Shown: positions 54,264 through 63,766 of the stretch, piece by piece
Numbering within the stretch: position 1 is the first letter of the stretch
How the letters are laid out: every line of letters begins with the position of its first letter
The notes under the pieces: model-generated
Told to the model about the DNA's origin: nothing
What the model saw: the letters and a program-made list of their open reading frames with translations, nothing else
Databases searched by the model: none
Assembly: GCF_038630985.1 (NCBI RefSeq)
Contig: NZ_CP152049.1
Location: 7,245,501 to 7,309,500, forward strand
Origin: Paenibacillus sp. FSL H8-0548
Lineage (GTDB): Bacteria > Bacillota > Bacilli > Paenibacillales > Paenibacillaceae
DNA: 64,000 nt
Direction of reading: 5' to 3'
Program-made: the position numbers and the translations under genes

Positions 54264-54525
54264 TGACTACACCCCTCTCGATATATCTTGCAAAAGCAGT
54301 TGTTCCGATAAAGGTTAAAATACCAATTAGAAGAATAATATCGAAATACGTTTTTGTTTTCAGCAGCATACTAATCACGGCTATCATCGATAATAAAATA
54401 ACACCAATGGTATCCAAAGCGGCAATCCGATCCGGTATGGAGGGTCCTAATAGCAGCCGATACAAGCATCCTAATATGGCTAGTGATAAAATAGCGAGTG
54501 ATACGAGCAACATAGGATATAACAT
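54241..54525 (-). CDS. mrpF: Na+/H+ antiporter subunit MrpF
   Basis: A 94-residue MrpF/PhaF subunit with three TM helices. The motif LLGPSIPDRIAALDTIGVIL is typical. Its start meets the mrpE stop at one shared base, a translational-coupling arrangement. Confidence 0.95.
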   Translation of the reverse strand: MLYPMLLVSLAILSLAILGCLYRLLLGPSIPDRIAALDTIGVILLSMIAVISMLLKTKTYFDIILLIGILTFIGTTAFARYIERGVVIEHGDDK

Positions 54526-55001
54526 TAACGCGTCACCTCCATAATGGCTTTTTCAAAAGAATCCTTAATTTGCTGAGAAAGCAGCTCTGCATCATTAATA
54601 TCCATTGCGTGAATATACAAAGTTCGTCCATCTCTAGATACGTCTAGCGTCAACGTGCCTGGTGTCAGACAGATTAAACAGGAAAGTACTGTAATTTCCC
54701 AATCTGATTTAAGTTCAGTCTGTAGAGCTATGATTCCTGGACGAATGGATAACTTAGGTTTTATGATAAGTCCCATAACGACAAAACTGGATACGAATAG
54801 CTCTTTCGTAAATAAAATAAGCAACTTAATAACTGCCCAAGCTCTCTTTAAATAAAAATCATGTGGCCAAATGCGGCTAAGAAGTCCCATAATCGCAGCA
54901 CCGATCACGTAGCCGATTGTAAACCTAGGAAATGACCATTCATTATGCAAAAACATCCATACGACGGCTATAATAAAATTCAATAGGATTTGTAAAGCCA
55001 T
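54525..55001 (-). CDS. mrpE: Na+/H+ antiporter subunit MrpE
   Basis: A 158-residue MrpE/MnhE subunit. Two N-terminal TM segments (ILLNFIIAVVWMFLHNEWSF) precede a soluble domain with CLICLTPGTLTLDVSRDGRT and YIHAMDI, the family hallmark. It lies one base downstream of mrpD. Confidence 0.95.
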   Translation of the reverse strand: MALQILLNFIIAVVWMFLHNEWSFPRFTIGYVIGAAIMGLLSRIWPHDFYLKRAWAVIKLLILFTKELFVSSFVVMGLIIKPKLSIRPGIIALQTELKSDWEITVLSCLICLTPGTLTLDVSRDGRTLYIHAMDINDAELLSQQIKDSFEKAIMEVTR

Positions 55002-55002
55002 A

Positions 55003-56484
55003 TCATCTACTCCTTAGTACAGCATCAATATATGTTGCAGGGCTGCTAAGCGTATTCCCTGCTTCTGAAACGAACTCATATACCCATTCCGAACCGAGTC
55101 CCATAACAATAAGGAGTAAACTCATGCCTCCAGCCGTTAGAATAAATCCGTTATTGAGTTTCGGTAAAGCAGAGACCATTTGTCCCTCTTCTCCCCAGAA
55201 AGCGGCCATAAATAATTTTATTAGCGAATAAAGAACAATAAAACTTGAAGCAAGAGACACTGCCATCAACCAAAAGTAACCTTCCTGAAAGCCGTCCTTG
55301 ATGATAAGCAGTTTGCCTGTAAACCCGCTTAATGGTGGGATTCCGGCTATTGCAAGCGCAGCAATAAAAAACATCCACCCCATGAGCGGATAACGCCTTA
55401 TGAGTCCACCCATTTCAGTCAAGCGACTGGTTCCAGCTGTAATAACAAGAGTCCCACCCAGGATAAACAGCAGCGCTTTAGCCGCCATATCATGCAGCAA
55501 GTAGAATACCGCTCCGTTTAACGCATCCTCCGTGCCAACCGCTAAACCCACCGCAATAAAACCTACGCTAATGATTACATTATAATTTAAAATTCGCCAT
55601 ATATCTGAATAGGCCATTGCCCCAAAAGCGCCAAATATCATCGTTGCTGCAGCCATCCAAGCGATCCAACTATGCGTAACAGCCGGATCGTTGTAGAAAA
55701 TGAGCGTGAACATTCTTATTAGCGCATATAGACCAACCTTCGTGAGTAATGCGGCAAATAAAGATGATATGGCTGCAGGAGGAACGCTGTACGAGCCTGG
55801 TAGCCAGAAAAATAAGAAAAGCCCCGCCTTTAAAGAAAACACAACCAAGAACATAATGGCAATTACATTCAAAATGCCATCCTGCCCCACCTCCCCTATT
55901 CTCACGGAAAGGTCTGCCATATTCAGCGTGCCCACGACACCATACAAATAAGCAACAGCAGCTACAAATAAAGTCGAGGATAGGATGTTGATGAGAATAT
56001 ATTTTAACGTTTCCCTTAACTGACGCTTTGTTCCTCCGAGAACGATTAAAGCATACGAGGAAATGAGCATGACCTCAAAGCAAACAAACAAGTTAAACAA
56101 ATCTCCTGTTAGGAATGACCCGATTACCCCCACAAGCAGAAATTGAAAAAAAGGATAAAAGTAATACTTCTCTCTTTCCTTTCCAATGGTCCCAAACGCA
56201 AAAAACAAGCAGCAAGCACCTACTACCGATGTTGCTAGGACCATTAAAGCAGCCAGCATATCAGCAACAAATACAATACCGTATGGCGGCAGCCAGCCTC
56301 CCATATACAGCGTCTGAATGCCTTCTATTTTCACTTGAAAGAGGATCACGCTTGAAACGGTTAGGTTAAGCAAAACACTTATGGTGCTGATCCATCGCTG
56401 CCATGCGATTTGTTTATTAAAGAACAAAAGAATAACAGCGGTACACAACGGGATTAAAAGCGGTAATACCAATAGGTTATTCAT
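55003..56484 (-). CDS. mrpD: Na+/H+ antiporter subunit MrpD
   Basis: A 493-residue MrpD subunit, homologous to the proton-pumping NuoM/N subunits of complex I. About 14 TM segments; the conserved glutamate helix VCFEVMLISSYALIVLGGTK and the lysine/histidine-bearing DIWRILNYNVIISVGFIAVG with LLHDMAAKALLFILGG are present. It overlaps mrpC by 8 bases. Confidence 0.96.
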   Translation of the reverse strand: MNNLLVLPLLIPLCTAVILLFFNKQIAWQRWISTISVLLNLTVSSVILFQVKIEGIQTLYMGGWLPPYGIVFVADMLAALMVLATSVVGACCLFFAFGTIGKEREKYYFYPFFQFLLVGVIGSFLTGDLFNLFVCFEVMLISSYALIVLGGTKRQLRETLKYILINILSSTLFVAAVAYLYGVVGTLNMADLSVRIGEVGQDGILNVIAIMFLVVFSLKAGLFLFFWLPGSYSVPPAAISSLFAALLTKVGLYALIRMFTLIFYNDPAVTHSWIAWMAAATMIFGAFGAMAYSDIWRILNYNVIISVGFIAVGLAVGTEDALNGAVFYLLHDMAAKALLFILGGTLVITAGTSRLTEMGGLIRRYPLMGWMFFIAALAIAGIPPLSGFTGKLLIIKDGFQEGYFWLMAVSLASSFIVLYSLIKLFMAAFWGEEGQMVSALPKLNNGFILTAGGMSLLLIVMGLGSEWVYEFVSEAGNTLSSPATYIDAVLRSR

Positions 56485-56833
56485 CTTCCTTCCCCCTCAA
56501 CTGCTCCATATCATCCGTTCCCAGCTTCTGGTACGCTTTATAGGCCAACACGAAAAAAAATGAGGTTACACCGAAACTAATAACGATCGAAGTTAGAATA
56601 AGAGCCTGTGGCAAGGGATCAACATAAGCATCTGCCTTTTCTCCAAGCAGCGGTGCATCGCCCGTCTTCAGCCTTGACATGGTCAGCAAGAGTAGATGAA
56701 CGCCATGTGTAAGAATAGATGTGCCTAATATAATACGAAGAAGGCTTTTGGACAAAACGAGATACACCCCGACAGTGAATATCACGCCTATTGCCAGTGA
56801 CATGTATAATTCCATGTTACTTATCCCTCCCAA
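56477..56833 (-). CDS. mrpC: Na+/H+ antiporter subunit MrpC
   Basis: A 118-residue NuoK-like subunit with three TM helices; the segment DPLPQALILTSIVISFGVTS is the family signature. It overlaps both the mrpAB fusion (17 bases) and mrpD (8 bases). Confidence 0.95.
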   Translation of the reverse strand: MGGISNMELYMSLAIGVIFTVGVYLVLSKSLLRIILGTSILTHGVHLLLLTMSRLKTGDAPLLGEKADAYVDPLPQALILTSIVISFGVTSFFFVLAYKAYQKLGTDDMEQLRGKEDE

Positions 56834-59693
56834 TTGTTAAAATAATGTTCATTGTGATGCCAATGACTGTTAAATAGACTCCTAAATCAAATAACATGGC
56901 TGTTGCAAGCTCCGTGTCGCCTAGAATCGGCAGCATGAAATGTCCGAACGAATGGCTGAGAAATGGCGCTTTTACAAAGAAAGAGCCTATTCCCGTCAAT
57001 ACTGCAACTGCGAGTCCGACTGCTGTCAGCATCTTGAAATCGATGGGGATGACCTTCCGCATTGTTTTGATACCAAATGCCATGGTGAGTAGTACAAAAG
57101 CCGCTGATGCCATCAATGCTCCTATGAATCCCCCGCCGGGATTATTATGGCCTGCAAAAAACAAATATACTGAAAAGGTTAAAATAATGGAAATAACCAA
57201 TTTGGAAATCGTCTGAAGGATTACATCATTACTTTTTATCACAGGAAATACTAACTTACCCCTGTTGCTAAATTTCGGGAGTTCAACCCCATCACCCTCC
57301 GGCTCCAGTTGAAGCTTGATCATGGCATAAATACCGAAGGATGCGATAGCAAGCACGACAATTTCAAGCATGGTGTCAAAGCCACGGAAATCAACAAGAA
57401 TAACGTTAACAACATTCTTCCCGCCAGCTAGCTGATAGCTTTCCTTCAAGAAAAAATCAGATATGGAATCAAACGAACGGTTTCCGCTCGCGCTTAGCGC
57501 AATTAGTGTCATAACCGTACCGACACCAACAGCTATCGCAAAATTAGACAGCCTAAAACGTAAAGCTGCAATTTCTTTGCTTAATTTCGGCAAATGGTAA
57601 AAGCACAGTAGAAACAAGGTTACAGAAACGGTCTCTACGATCATCTGCGTTAATGCTAAGTCTGGCGCATGAAAAATGACAAAGAACAAAGTAACCATAT
57701 AACCAGCCGTACCGGTTAAAATAATAGCCATCATTCTAGACTTTGTGAAGGGTATAGCCATAACCGATAAAATCAAAACAACAATAATAATGGCTTCATA
57801 CATCGACGTAGGCGCAAAGTTGGTGAAATCGAATTGCATGTTTTGCGATTGTAGCATGGTATAGCCAAGCGAAACGATAAGAAACATAAAAATGTAGATC
57901 AGGTAATGTCGGATAGACCCCGTCATATACATATTCGTTATATGGTTAGAAAATCGATTTAGAAAATGGAGGCCTCCATCATACATCTTGTTTAGAGTCA
58001 TTTTGCGAACCAATGGCTCACTGATTAGTTTCAGACGCTGATGCAGCCTAAATAGAATTGTTCCAATCAAAATAACCCCGATTGTCATATATATTTCAGT
58101 CGTCCAGCCATGCCAGAAATGAATGGAGACAAGAAAACGCTCACCGGGCAGAAGCATGCTAGGATGGATAGCAGCCATAGCAGGTTCAATTAAGGAATAA
58201 GCGAGCAAATTCGGGAAAAATCCAATCACAACCGCTAACGATGCAAGTATTACCGGCGAGATCAGCATTCCCATAGGTGCTTCATGCGGCTTAACTTCAA
58301 GCTTCTCAAGCTGTACAGGTCCTCTAAAGGTTTTAAATAATAAAATCATACAATAAATAAATGTAAATATACTTGCGATCCATGCAATAACAGGCACAAG
58401 AACAAGAAGAAACTGTAAATCCAAAATATCCATCTGTTTAATATTGAGCGCTGCCGTAAAAAACATTTCCTTGCTCAGAAAACCATTAAATGGTGGTAAA
58501 CCAGCCATAGAAAACGTTCCAATAAGCGCTATTGAAAAAGTGATCGGCATAAAGGACATCAAGCCTCCCAGCTTCCGAATGTCCCTTGTTCCTGTTCCAT
58601 GGTCTACAATTCCAACAACCATAAACAAAGCACCTTTAAATACTGCGTGATTGATAAGATGGAAGATTGCCGCCATCGTTGCTTTTGTGTAGAAAAGAGA
58701 GTCCGTTCCACCGGTGTAGAAAGCTGCTGCCGATCCAAGTCCCAGTAAGCTCATAATGAGACCAAGCTGACTAATGGTGGAAAACGCCAGCAATGCCTTT
58801 AAGTCTATTTGTTTCATAGCCCGGTAAGATCCGTAAATCATGGTGAGCAGTCCGACAAATGATATAAGCCAGAACCAAGCAGCCTCCCCGGAAAATACAG
58901 GACTGAACCTTGCGACCAAATATAATCCTGCCTTAACCATCGTTGCGGAATGGAGATAGGCACTTACTGGGGTTGGGGCTTCCATGGCATCCGGCAACCA
59001 TATATGAAAAGGAAACTGTGCTGATTTTGTAAATGCGCCAATAAGAACGAGTATCATGGCAGGTAAAAATAACGAATGATTCGTTACAGTCTCTAGACTC
59101 CCTATTATTTCTCGAATACTGAACGTCCCCGACATCACATACAACAAGACAAAACCGGCTAGCATGGATAATCCGCCAAATACGGTAATAAGCATGGATT
59201 TTAATGCGCCATATCTTGATTTATCCCTTCGATGCCAAAACGCAATTAGTAGAAAGGATGAAATGCTAGTTAGCTCCCAAAACCCGTAGAGGACAATGAG
59301 ATTATCGGACAGCACAACGCCAAGCATAGCTCCCATAAATAAAAGTAAATAAACATAAAAGGTGTTGATAGCTTCCTTTCTTTTATCTAAATAAAATATG
59401 GAATAAAGAACAACCAAAGCTCCAATCCCCGTTATAAGCAAAGAAAATAATAAGCTTAATCCATCCAAATACAAGGATATTGAAATACCCAGCGATGGAA
59501 TCCAAGGAATGGCATCGGAAATGCTATTTCCATTTTGTATGGATGAAATTTGGCCCAGAAAAAATGAGAATAATAATACAGGAATAGTAAGAACAAACCA
59601 ACCTGTATGCATACGATGCAACAGCTTTTGCAAAAGAGGACTAACAGCGGCTGCAATAAAAGGTAAAAAAACAGCGATCAGCAATAAAGACAT
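56817..59693 (-). CDS. mrpA: Fused Na+/H+ antiporter subunits MrpA and MrpB
   Basis: A 958-residue protein. ATG 59693 was chosen because TGGAGGG lies 5 bases upstream; an in-frame ATG 39 bases earlier has none. Residues 1 to about 800 are MrpA: NuoL-like TM bundle with FWELTSISSFLLIAFWHRRD, LPDAMEAPTPVSAYLHSATM and LINHAVFKGALFMVVGIVDH, then the DUF4040/MrpA C-terminal TM region. From about 810 the sequence is MrpB (MnhB), with FFAGHNNPGGGFIGALMASA and the final TM helices. There is no separate mrpB between it and mrpC, so the operon is AB-C-D-E-F-G. Promoter region lies between the hairpin at 59792 and the start. Confidence 0.93.
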   Translation of the reverse strand: MSLLLIAVFLPFIAAAVSPLLQKLLHRMHTGWFVLTIPVLLFSFFLGQISSIQNGNSISDAIPWIPSLGISISLYLDGLSLLFSLLITGIGALVVLYSIFYLDKRKEAINTFYVYLLLFMGAMLGVVLSDNLIVLYGFWELTSISSFLLIAFWHRRDKSRYGALKSMLITVFGGLSMLAGFVLLYVMSGTFSIREIIGSLETVTNHSLFLPAMILVLIGAFTKSAQFPFHIWLPDAMEAPTPVSAYLHSATMVKAGLYLVARFSPVFSGEAAWFWLISFVGLLTMIYGSYRAMKQIDLKALLAFSTISQLGLIMSLLGLGSAAAFYTGGTDSLFYTKATMAAIFHLINHAVFKGALFMVVGIVDHGTGTRDIRKLGGLMSFMPITFSIALIGTFSMAGLPPFNGFLSKEMFFTAALNIKQMDILDLQFLLVLVPVIAWIASIFTFIYCMILLFKTFRGPVQLEKLEVKPHEAPMGMLISPVILASLAVVIGFFPNLLAYSLIEPAMAAIHPSMLLPGERFLVSIHFWHGWTTEIYMTIGVILIGTILFRLHQRLKLISEPLVRKMTLNKMYDGGLHFLNRFSNHITNMYMTGSIRHYLIYIFMFLIVSLGYTMLQSQNMQFDFTNFAPTSMYEAIIIVVLILSVMAIPFTKSRMMAIILTGTAGYMVTLFFVIFHAPDLALTQMIVETVSVTLFLLCFYHLPKLSKEIAALRFRLSNFAIAVGVGTVMTLIALSASGNRSFDSISDFFLKESYQLAGGKNVVNVILVDFRGFDTMLEIVVLAIASFGIYAMIKLQLEPEGDGVELPKFSNRGKLVFPVIKSNDVILQTISKLVISIILTFSVYLFFAGHNNPGGGFIGALMASAAFVLLTMAFGIKTMRKVIPIDFKMLTAVGLAVAVLTGIGSFFVKAPFLSHSFGHFMLPILGDTELATAMLFDLGVYLTVIGITMNIILTIGRDK

Positions 59694-59775
59694 TTCAACC
59701 CTCCAGATCATTTGACTTAACCTAATAAGCATTTCCCATTTTCAGTAAAAATACTTCAATTCCACGCGATTTTCT

Positions 59776-59812
59776 AAAAAAAAAGCAAAAAGAGCCCGCT
59801 GTTGGCAGGCTC
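59776..59812 (-). terminator. Terminator-like hairpin upstream of mrpA (duplicated hairpin, copy 2)
   Basis: GAGCCTGC / GCGGGCTC followed on the minus strand by TTTTTGCTTTTTTTTT. The stem-loop is identical to that at 49899-49919. It should stop transcripts coming from the 60193 gene before mrp. Confidence 0.7.
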
Positions 59813-59955
59813 CTCCGAAAAATAAAGTTATTTAATTATTTGCAAAACCATTTTCAATTGTATCGTTAAAAGCTAGTATTGTCAAAAGAAAACCATGCCA
59901 GATGAATAAAAGCACACATGGGAGGGGATTACTTTGGATGAAGGAGTGATGTAGG

Positions 59956-60192
59956 ATGTATTGCGTTAGAGTATGGAGTAGTGTAACTATTTTTCTTGTT
60001 CTTTTTGGACTTGCATGGGCTATGGATTCACACATTCAGATAAAACACACTAATCAACAAGTATTTCCGCCAGTTGATAAAGGCTATACCATTTTCTCTT
60101 CGCATACTCAACAGCCCGTTGTTGATCCAAAAACACCTTATGGGCCGCGTGAATACGTCAGAATAACACGTAACCATACGCAGTTTAGATGA
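59956..60192 (+). CDS. Small exported or membrane hypothetical protein
   Basis: A 78-residue protein with a hydrophobic N-terminus (VWSSVTIFLVLFGLAWAMDS) that could be a signal peptide or anchor, and a polar C-terminus with VDPKTPYGPREYVRITRNHT. GAAGGAGTGATGTAGG lies before the ATG. It meets the 60193 gene tail to tail. No family recognised. Confidence 0.6.
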   Translation: MYCVRVWSSVTIFLVLFGLAWAMDSHIQIKHTNQQVFPPVDKGYTIFSSHTQQPVVDPKTPYGPREYVRITRNHTQFR

Positions 60193-60492
60193 TTAATGCT
60201 GCTCATGTTTTTTGTTTATAGCAGCCCTAACCACTTTTATGAAGCCAGTTGGGTCCGTTTTAATAGAAAAAGAAAATATTCCATGCTTTGTATGCAAATA
60301 GAGGAAGCCTTCCGTGCTGCCCAAATGTCGGTACGAGATATCAAATAACTCTCGGATAAGAAACTCATGATATCGGGTTGTGATTTTATCTGCATACAGA
60401 TGGATGAACCGTTCATCTATCACCGTTATTTGCTCATTTCCGATGATTTCACGCCCCACCTTATAATAGGGCATTTCTGCAATCCATTTCAT
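60193..60492 (-). CDS. Small hypothetical cytoplasmic protein
   Basis: A 99-residue protein, start AAGGAGAGCATTC-ATG. The middle (GNEQITVIDERFIHLYADKI) and the beta-rich continuation ending TGFIKVVRAAINKKHEQ have the look of a small PH-like or sheet-rich fold, but I do not recognise a family. It lies 36 bases downstream of the ABC permease gene and is probably co-transcribed. Confidence 0.65.
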   Translation of the reverse strand: MKWIAEMPYYKVGREIIGNEQITVIDERFIHLYADKITTRYHEFLIRELFDISYRHLGSTEGFLYLHTKHGIFSFSIKTDPTGFIKVVRAAINKKHEQH

Positions 60493-60527
60493 GAATGCTC
60501 TCCTTGTCCTACTCCAATTACTTCAGC

Positions 60528-61322
60528 TTACAAAGGTAAATCTCTTCTTTTAAATACATAAATAGCACTCGTATAAAACAATAGTCCAATCATACCAAGA
60601 CCAATCATACTTGGCAAAAGATCTGCGCTCCCAGCTGCTATTTCTGCCGGCTTAAAGAAAGTAAGCACAGTAAATCGATCAAGCCATTTCAGATCATTGG
60701 ACATATTTGAAAGTAATTGAAACATGTAGAATACGACTGACAGCGCTCCCGAAGCGAGAAGCGATTGCTTCGCTTCGTTGAATATAGAGGAAAAGAAGAA
60801 GGCATATCCGCTAATGGCAAAAAACAATAAAAACCCCATGGCATTGATTTGAATAAATGCTGAACGGTTGAAATCATCTTGATCAATTAAAATAGAGCCC
60901 GCTATTAAACCCACTGCCGTTGTAATTGATATAAGCATGAATAGCCCTGTAAGCAGGACAGTGGCCTGAGTTATCGCTATCTTGCTTCTTGAGACAGGTG
61001 TAGAAAGTAAATAAGCCATTGAACCCCGATCTACTAAATTAGCTATTAATTGATTTGCAGCGATGATACATAAAATAATCATGAAAACAACAAAAGTAAC
61101 GCCATAAAAGCCTGTGGCTATAAATCCTGTCATTCCATGTAAACCAGCGCTTAACCCCAACGCATCACGCATAGCCTCGGGCAGCATGGCGAATGGATCA
61201 GATTCAAGACTTGATGTATACATACCCATGATAACTAGCAAATAAAATAAGATGAGCGCTGTAAATATTGCAAACAGCCTATAGGTTCTCTTCACTGTAG
61301 ATAGAAATAGTGCTGTGTTCAT
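60528..61322 (-). CDS. ABC-2 type transporter permease
   Basis: A 264-residue permease with six TM segments (FTALILFYLLVIMGMYTSSL, ITQATVLLTGLFMLISITTA and others) and the segment DRGSMAYLLSTPVSRSKIAI typical of ABC-2 permeases of the bacitracin/Nat type. Its start overlaps the ATPase gene by 4 bases. Substrate unknown; exporters of this build often confer resistance to peptides or ions. Confidence 0.9.
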   Translation of the reverse strand: MNTALFLSTVKRTYRLFAIFTALILFYLLVIMGMYTSSLESDPFAMLPEAMRDALGLSAGLHGMTGFIATGFYGVTFVVFMIILCIIAANQLIANLVDRGSMAYLLSTPVSRSKIAITQATVLLTGLFMLISITTAVGLIAGSILIDQDDFNRSAFIQINAMGFLLFFAISGYAFFFSSIFNEAKQSLLASGALSVVFYMFQLLSNMSNDLKWLDRFTVLTFFKPAEIAAGSADLLPSMIGLGMIGLLFYTSAIYVFKRRDLPL

Positions 61323-62209
61323 CCCATTCTCTCCTTTTGAACATAATAATGCATAAAAATGTCTTCAAGCTTCTGCGCATGAATATCCATATTCTTCACT
61401 TTACACTTTGATAAGGTTTGAATGAATTCATCGTAATTTCCCTGCAAAGCCACTTTTATAGTAAGACCTTCCTCATCAACAATTTCCAAATTTGATTCGC
61501 GAATCACAGTGATGTCCTGCTTCGTAGCCAGTGTGAGATCAATCATTTTTCTTTGCATCGTTTGCAGCTGCTGCACATCTTCAATTGCGATAATACGGCC
61601 GTCTTTTATAATTCCTGCACGGTCACAGGTCCTATTGATTTCCTCAAAGCTATGTGACGACATGATAACTGTCTTTCCAGCGTCCTTTGCCTCCTTCACC
61701 AGTTCAATAAATACATTCTGCATAAGAGGATCAAGTCCCGATGTTGGCTCATCAAGTATAAGCACCGAGGGGTCGTGCATGAAAGTCGCTACAATTCCGA
61801 CCTTCTGTTTCATGCCTTTTGACATTTTGCGAAATGGAGTTCGAACATCAAACTGCAGTCGTTCAATTAGTAGATCAAGTGATGTACCATAATCCTTCAT
61901 GCCCCTCATTCCTGCAAGCATCTTTAGCAATTGGTATCCGTTCAGTCCTTCTGGAAAAGCAATCTCCCCTGGCAAATAACCAACATGAAGTTGAATTTCT
62001 GCACTCTTTCTCCAGCAATCAAGCCCATTAATTTCTGCGTTGCCGCTTTCAGGTTTTATGAATCCCATTAAATGACGAATGGTGGTGGACTTACCTGCCC
62101 CATTTGGACCTAAAAAACCAAAAACTTCCCCACGCTTTACTACAAAGTTTAATTGAAATATGCCTCTACCGTTTTTAAAGGTCTTTGTTAGCTCATTGAG
62201 TTGAATCAT
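61319..62209 (-). CDS. ABC transporter ATP-binding protein
   Basis: A 296-residue ATPase. Walker A GPNGAGKST at 34-42, signature MSKGMKQKVGI at about 133-143, Walker B SVLILDEPTSGLDP at about 151-164, and H-loop MSSHSFEE. A C-terminal extension of about 70 residues is usual for DrrA/CcmA-type exporters. It forms an exporter with the overlapping permease and is divergent from a TetR gene, which probably represses it from the shared 147-bp intergenic region. Confidence 0.93.
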   Translation of the reverse strand: MIQLNELTKTFKNGRGIFQLNFVVKRGEVFGFLGPNGAGKSTTIRHLMGFIKPESGNAEINGLDCWRKSAEIQLHVGYLPGEIAFPEGLNGYQLLKMLAGMRGMKDYGTSLDLLIERLQFDVRTPFRKMSKGMKQKVGIVATFMHDPSVLILDEPTSGLDPLMQNVFIELVKEAKDAGKTVIMSSHSFEEINRTCDRAGIIKDGRIIAIEDVQQLQTMQRKMIDLTLATKQDITVIRESNLEIVDEEGLTIKVALQGNYDEFIQTLSKCKVKNMDIHAQKLEDIFMHYYVQKERMG

Positions 62210-62219
62210 CCTGCGCCAA

Positions 62220-62335
62220 CCCCTTTGACTGTTTTGAATTAAAATTATATATATTATTCATAATATTACTGAATGACTACAATATCAATATGTTTTTGAA
62301 TATAATCCGTTGTAATCATTCAAAACGTAAGATAT
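62220..62335. promoter_or_regulatory. Divergent promoter region with candidate TetR operator
   Basis: Between the exporter and regulator starts, ATTCATAATATTACTGAATG is a near-palindrome, and TGAATGACTAC is echoed in reverse by GTAATCATTCA about 40 bases on. TetR proteins usually bind dyads in such shared regions. Confidence 0.45.
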
Positions 62336-62356
62336 GCTTAAGACGAGGTGAATAGA

Positions 62357-62956
62357 ATGGATGGTTACCGGCAGCGTACAGAAAACAAAAGAAAGGCCAT
62401 ACAGCTTGCCGCGCTCGATTTATTCGCTAGTCACGGCATTGCGAAAGTTAGCCTTGCTGAAATTGCAAAGAAGGCTCGTGTATCGCCTGTAACGATTTAT
62501 AATTATTTTGGCACCAAGGATGCGCTTGTCAAAGGAGTCATGATTTACTTTTTAGAAGAAGAATGGCGCAGGCAAATTGAGCTAATGCAAAGTGACCTTC
62601 CGTTTCTTGAGAAAGTAAAAAGATTAATGTTTGACGGCGAAGAGTGGACAGGTAAATGGAATAAAGAAATTCTTGAAGAGCTGCTTTCTAATGATAATGA
62701 ATGGAAACAAATGGTTGAAGATATGTTTGAGGATGTTTTGCCAGAATTAATGCGATTCATCGAGACTGGGAAAAACGAGGGCTATATCGATCGTGATTTG
62801 TCTTCTAATACTATACTTGTCTATTTTAGACTTCTTAAGGAGATTAAGCTCACACCTATTTTTAAAGAAGTAAGTACCAATACACGTATGCTCGAGGAAT
62901 TAAGCAGAATAATGTTTTATGGTTTACTTAATCATAAAACAGAGGACCTAATTTAA
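62357..62956 (+). CDS. TetR family transcriptional regulator
   Basis: A 199-residue regulator. ATG 62357 is preferred over GTG 62348 because GAGGTG then sits at proper spacing. The TetR helix-turn-helix is clear (AALDLFASHGIAKVSLAEIA, KKARVSPVTIYNYFGTKDAL), with a divergent ligand domain. It is divergent from the ABC exporter and likely controls it. The 62210-62347 spacer contains dyad material (TGAATGACTAC / GTAATCATTCA) suited to an operator. Confidence 0.92.
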   Translation: MDGYRQRTENKRKAIQLAALDLFASHGIAKVSLAEIAKKARVSPVTIYNYFGTKDALVKGVMIYFLEEEWRRQIELMQSDLPFLEKVKRLMFDGEEWTGKWNKEILEELLSNDNEWKQMVEDMFEDVLPELMRFIETGKNEGYIDRDLSSNTILVYFRLLKEIKLTPIFKEVSTNTRMLEELSRIMFYGLLNHKTEDLI

Positions 62957-63251
62957 AAAATGAACCTTGCATAGAGCTACTCTGGAAGGCTTCTTCAGAT
63001 CCTACCCTTGGATCAAGTCCATCTCAGATAAAAACGCAGTTGCTGCGAATTGAAGTGGTTGGCTGGGGCATGCGGAAATAGAGGTATACTCAGGAAATAT
63101 TCCCTTGGCTATCTCTACTGCACGCATACTCCACATGATCTCTGGAGGTTCACCCTCCCATAACTCAACGGGTCAATGCCCTTACATTCCTTAGTTATAC
63201 CCATCCAAGGTGTGGAGACCGATAGCGTTTAGCGGATGGGCCTGAGCCCTT

Positions 63252-63491
63252 TTAGGTAACGAACTCGGTCCTCATAAAGGAAGTCGGCCCTGTTACCCAT
63301 ACGAAAAGCATTAATATAACAGCTATAATCAGGTTTGTGTTGCTCATAATTTTAATTCCTTTATCCAAACCTGTACTTGCCGAGATGAGGAACAACACGG
63401 TTACGACGTTTGCTACTCCAAAAATAGTGGCGATGACCGTCAAAATATCAATGATTCCCCCTATCCAACTAGCTGCAAGACGTTCACCCAA
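63252..63491 (-). pseudogene. BCCT-family transporter remnant
   Basis: A 79-residue minus-strand frame reads SWIGGIIDILTVIATIFGVA and VVTVLFLISASTGLDKGIKI then MSNTNLIIAVILMLFVWVTG. This is the central TM region of a betaine/carnitine/choline transporter, which is normally about 500 residues. Both ends are missing. The stretch 62957-63251 and 63492-63766 hold no recognisable gene. Confidence 0.75.
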
Positions 63492-63766
63492 TAAAGGATA
63501 AAGGTGGAGCTAATCAAGACTTTCTAAATATGTTTTTATCGCATGTCCCATTATTTTTCAACATCGAATAAGGTACAGAGATATTTCCGAACTTAGGAGT
63601 AATCTTGGTAAAAAGGCGGTACACATCGATATCCCGAATATTTTCTGCAAAAATGGTTTGGAATATAGAACACACCTGCACTCTTGACACTTACCTTTTC
63701 AAACAATTATTATGAATTTAAAATAAAATTATTCACAAAGTCATTAAATGAAAGGACTAATCCTTT

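Noticed and set aside
59956..60492. The convergent small genes as a toxin-antitoxin pair
   Set aside because: They are on opposite strands, not overlapping at the start, and neither resembles a known toxin or antitoxin.
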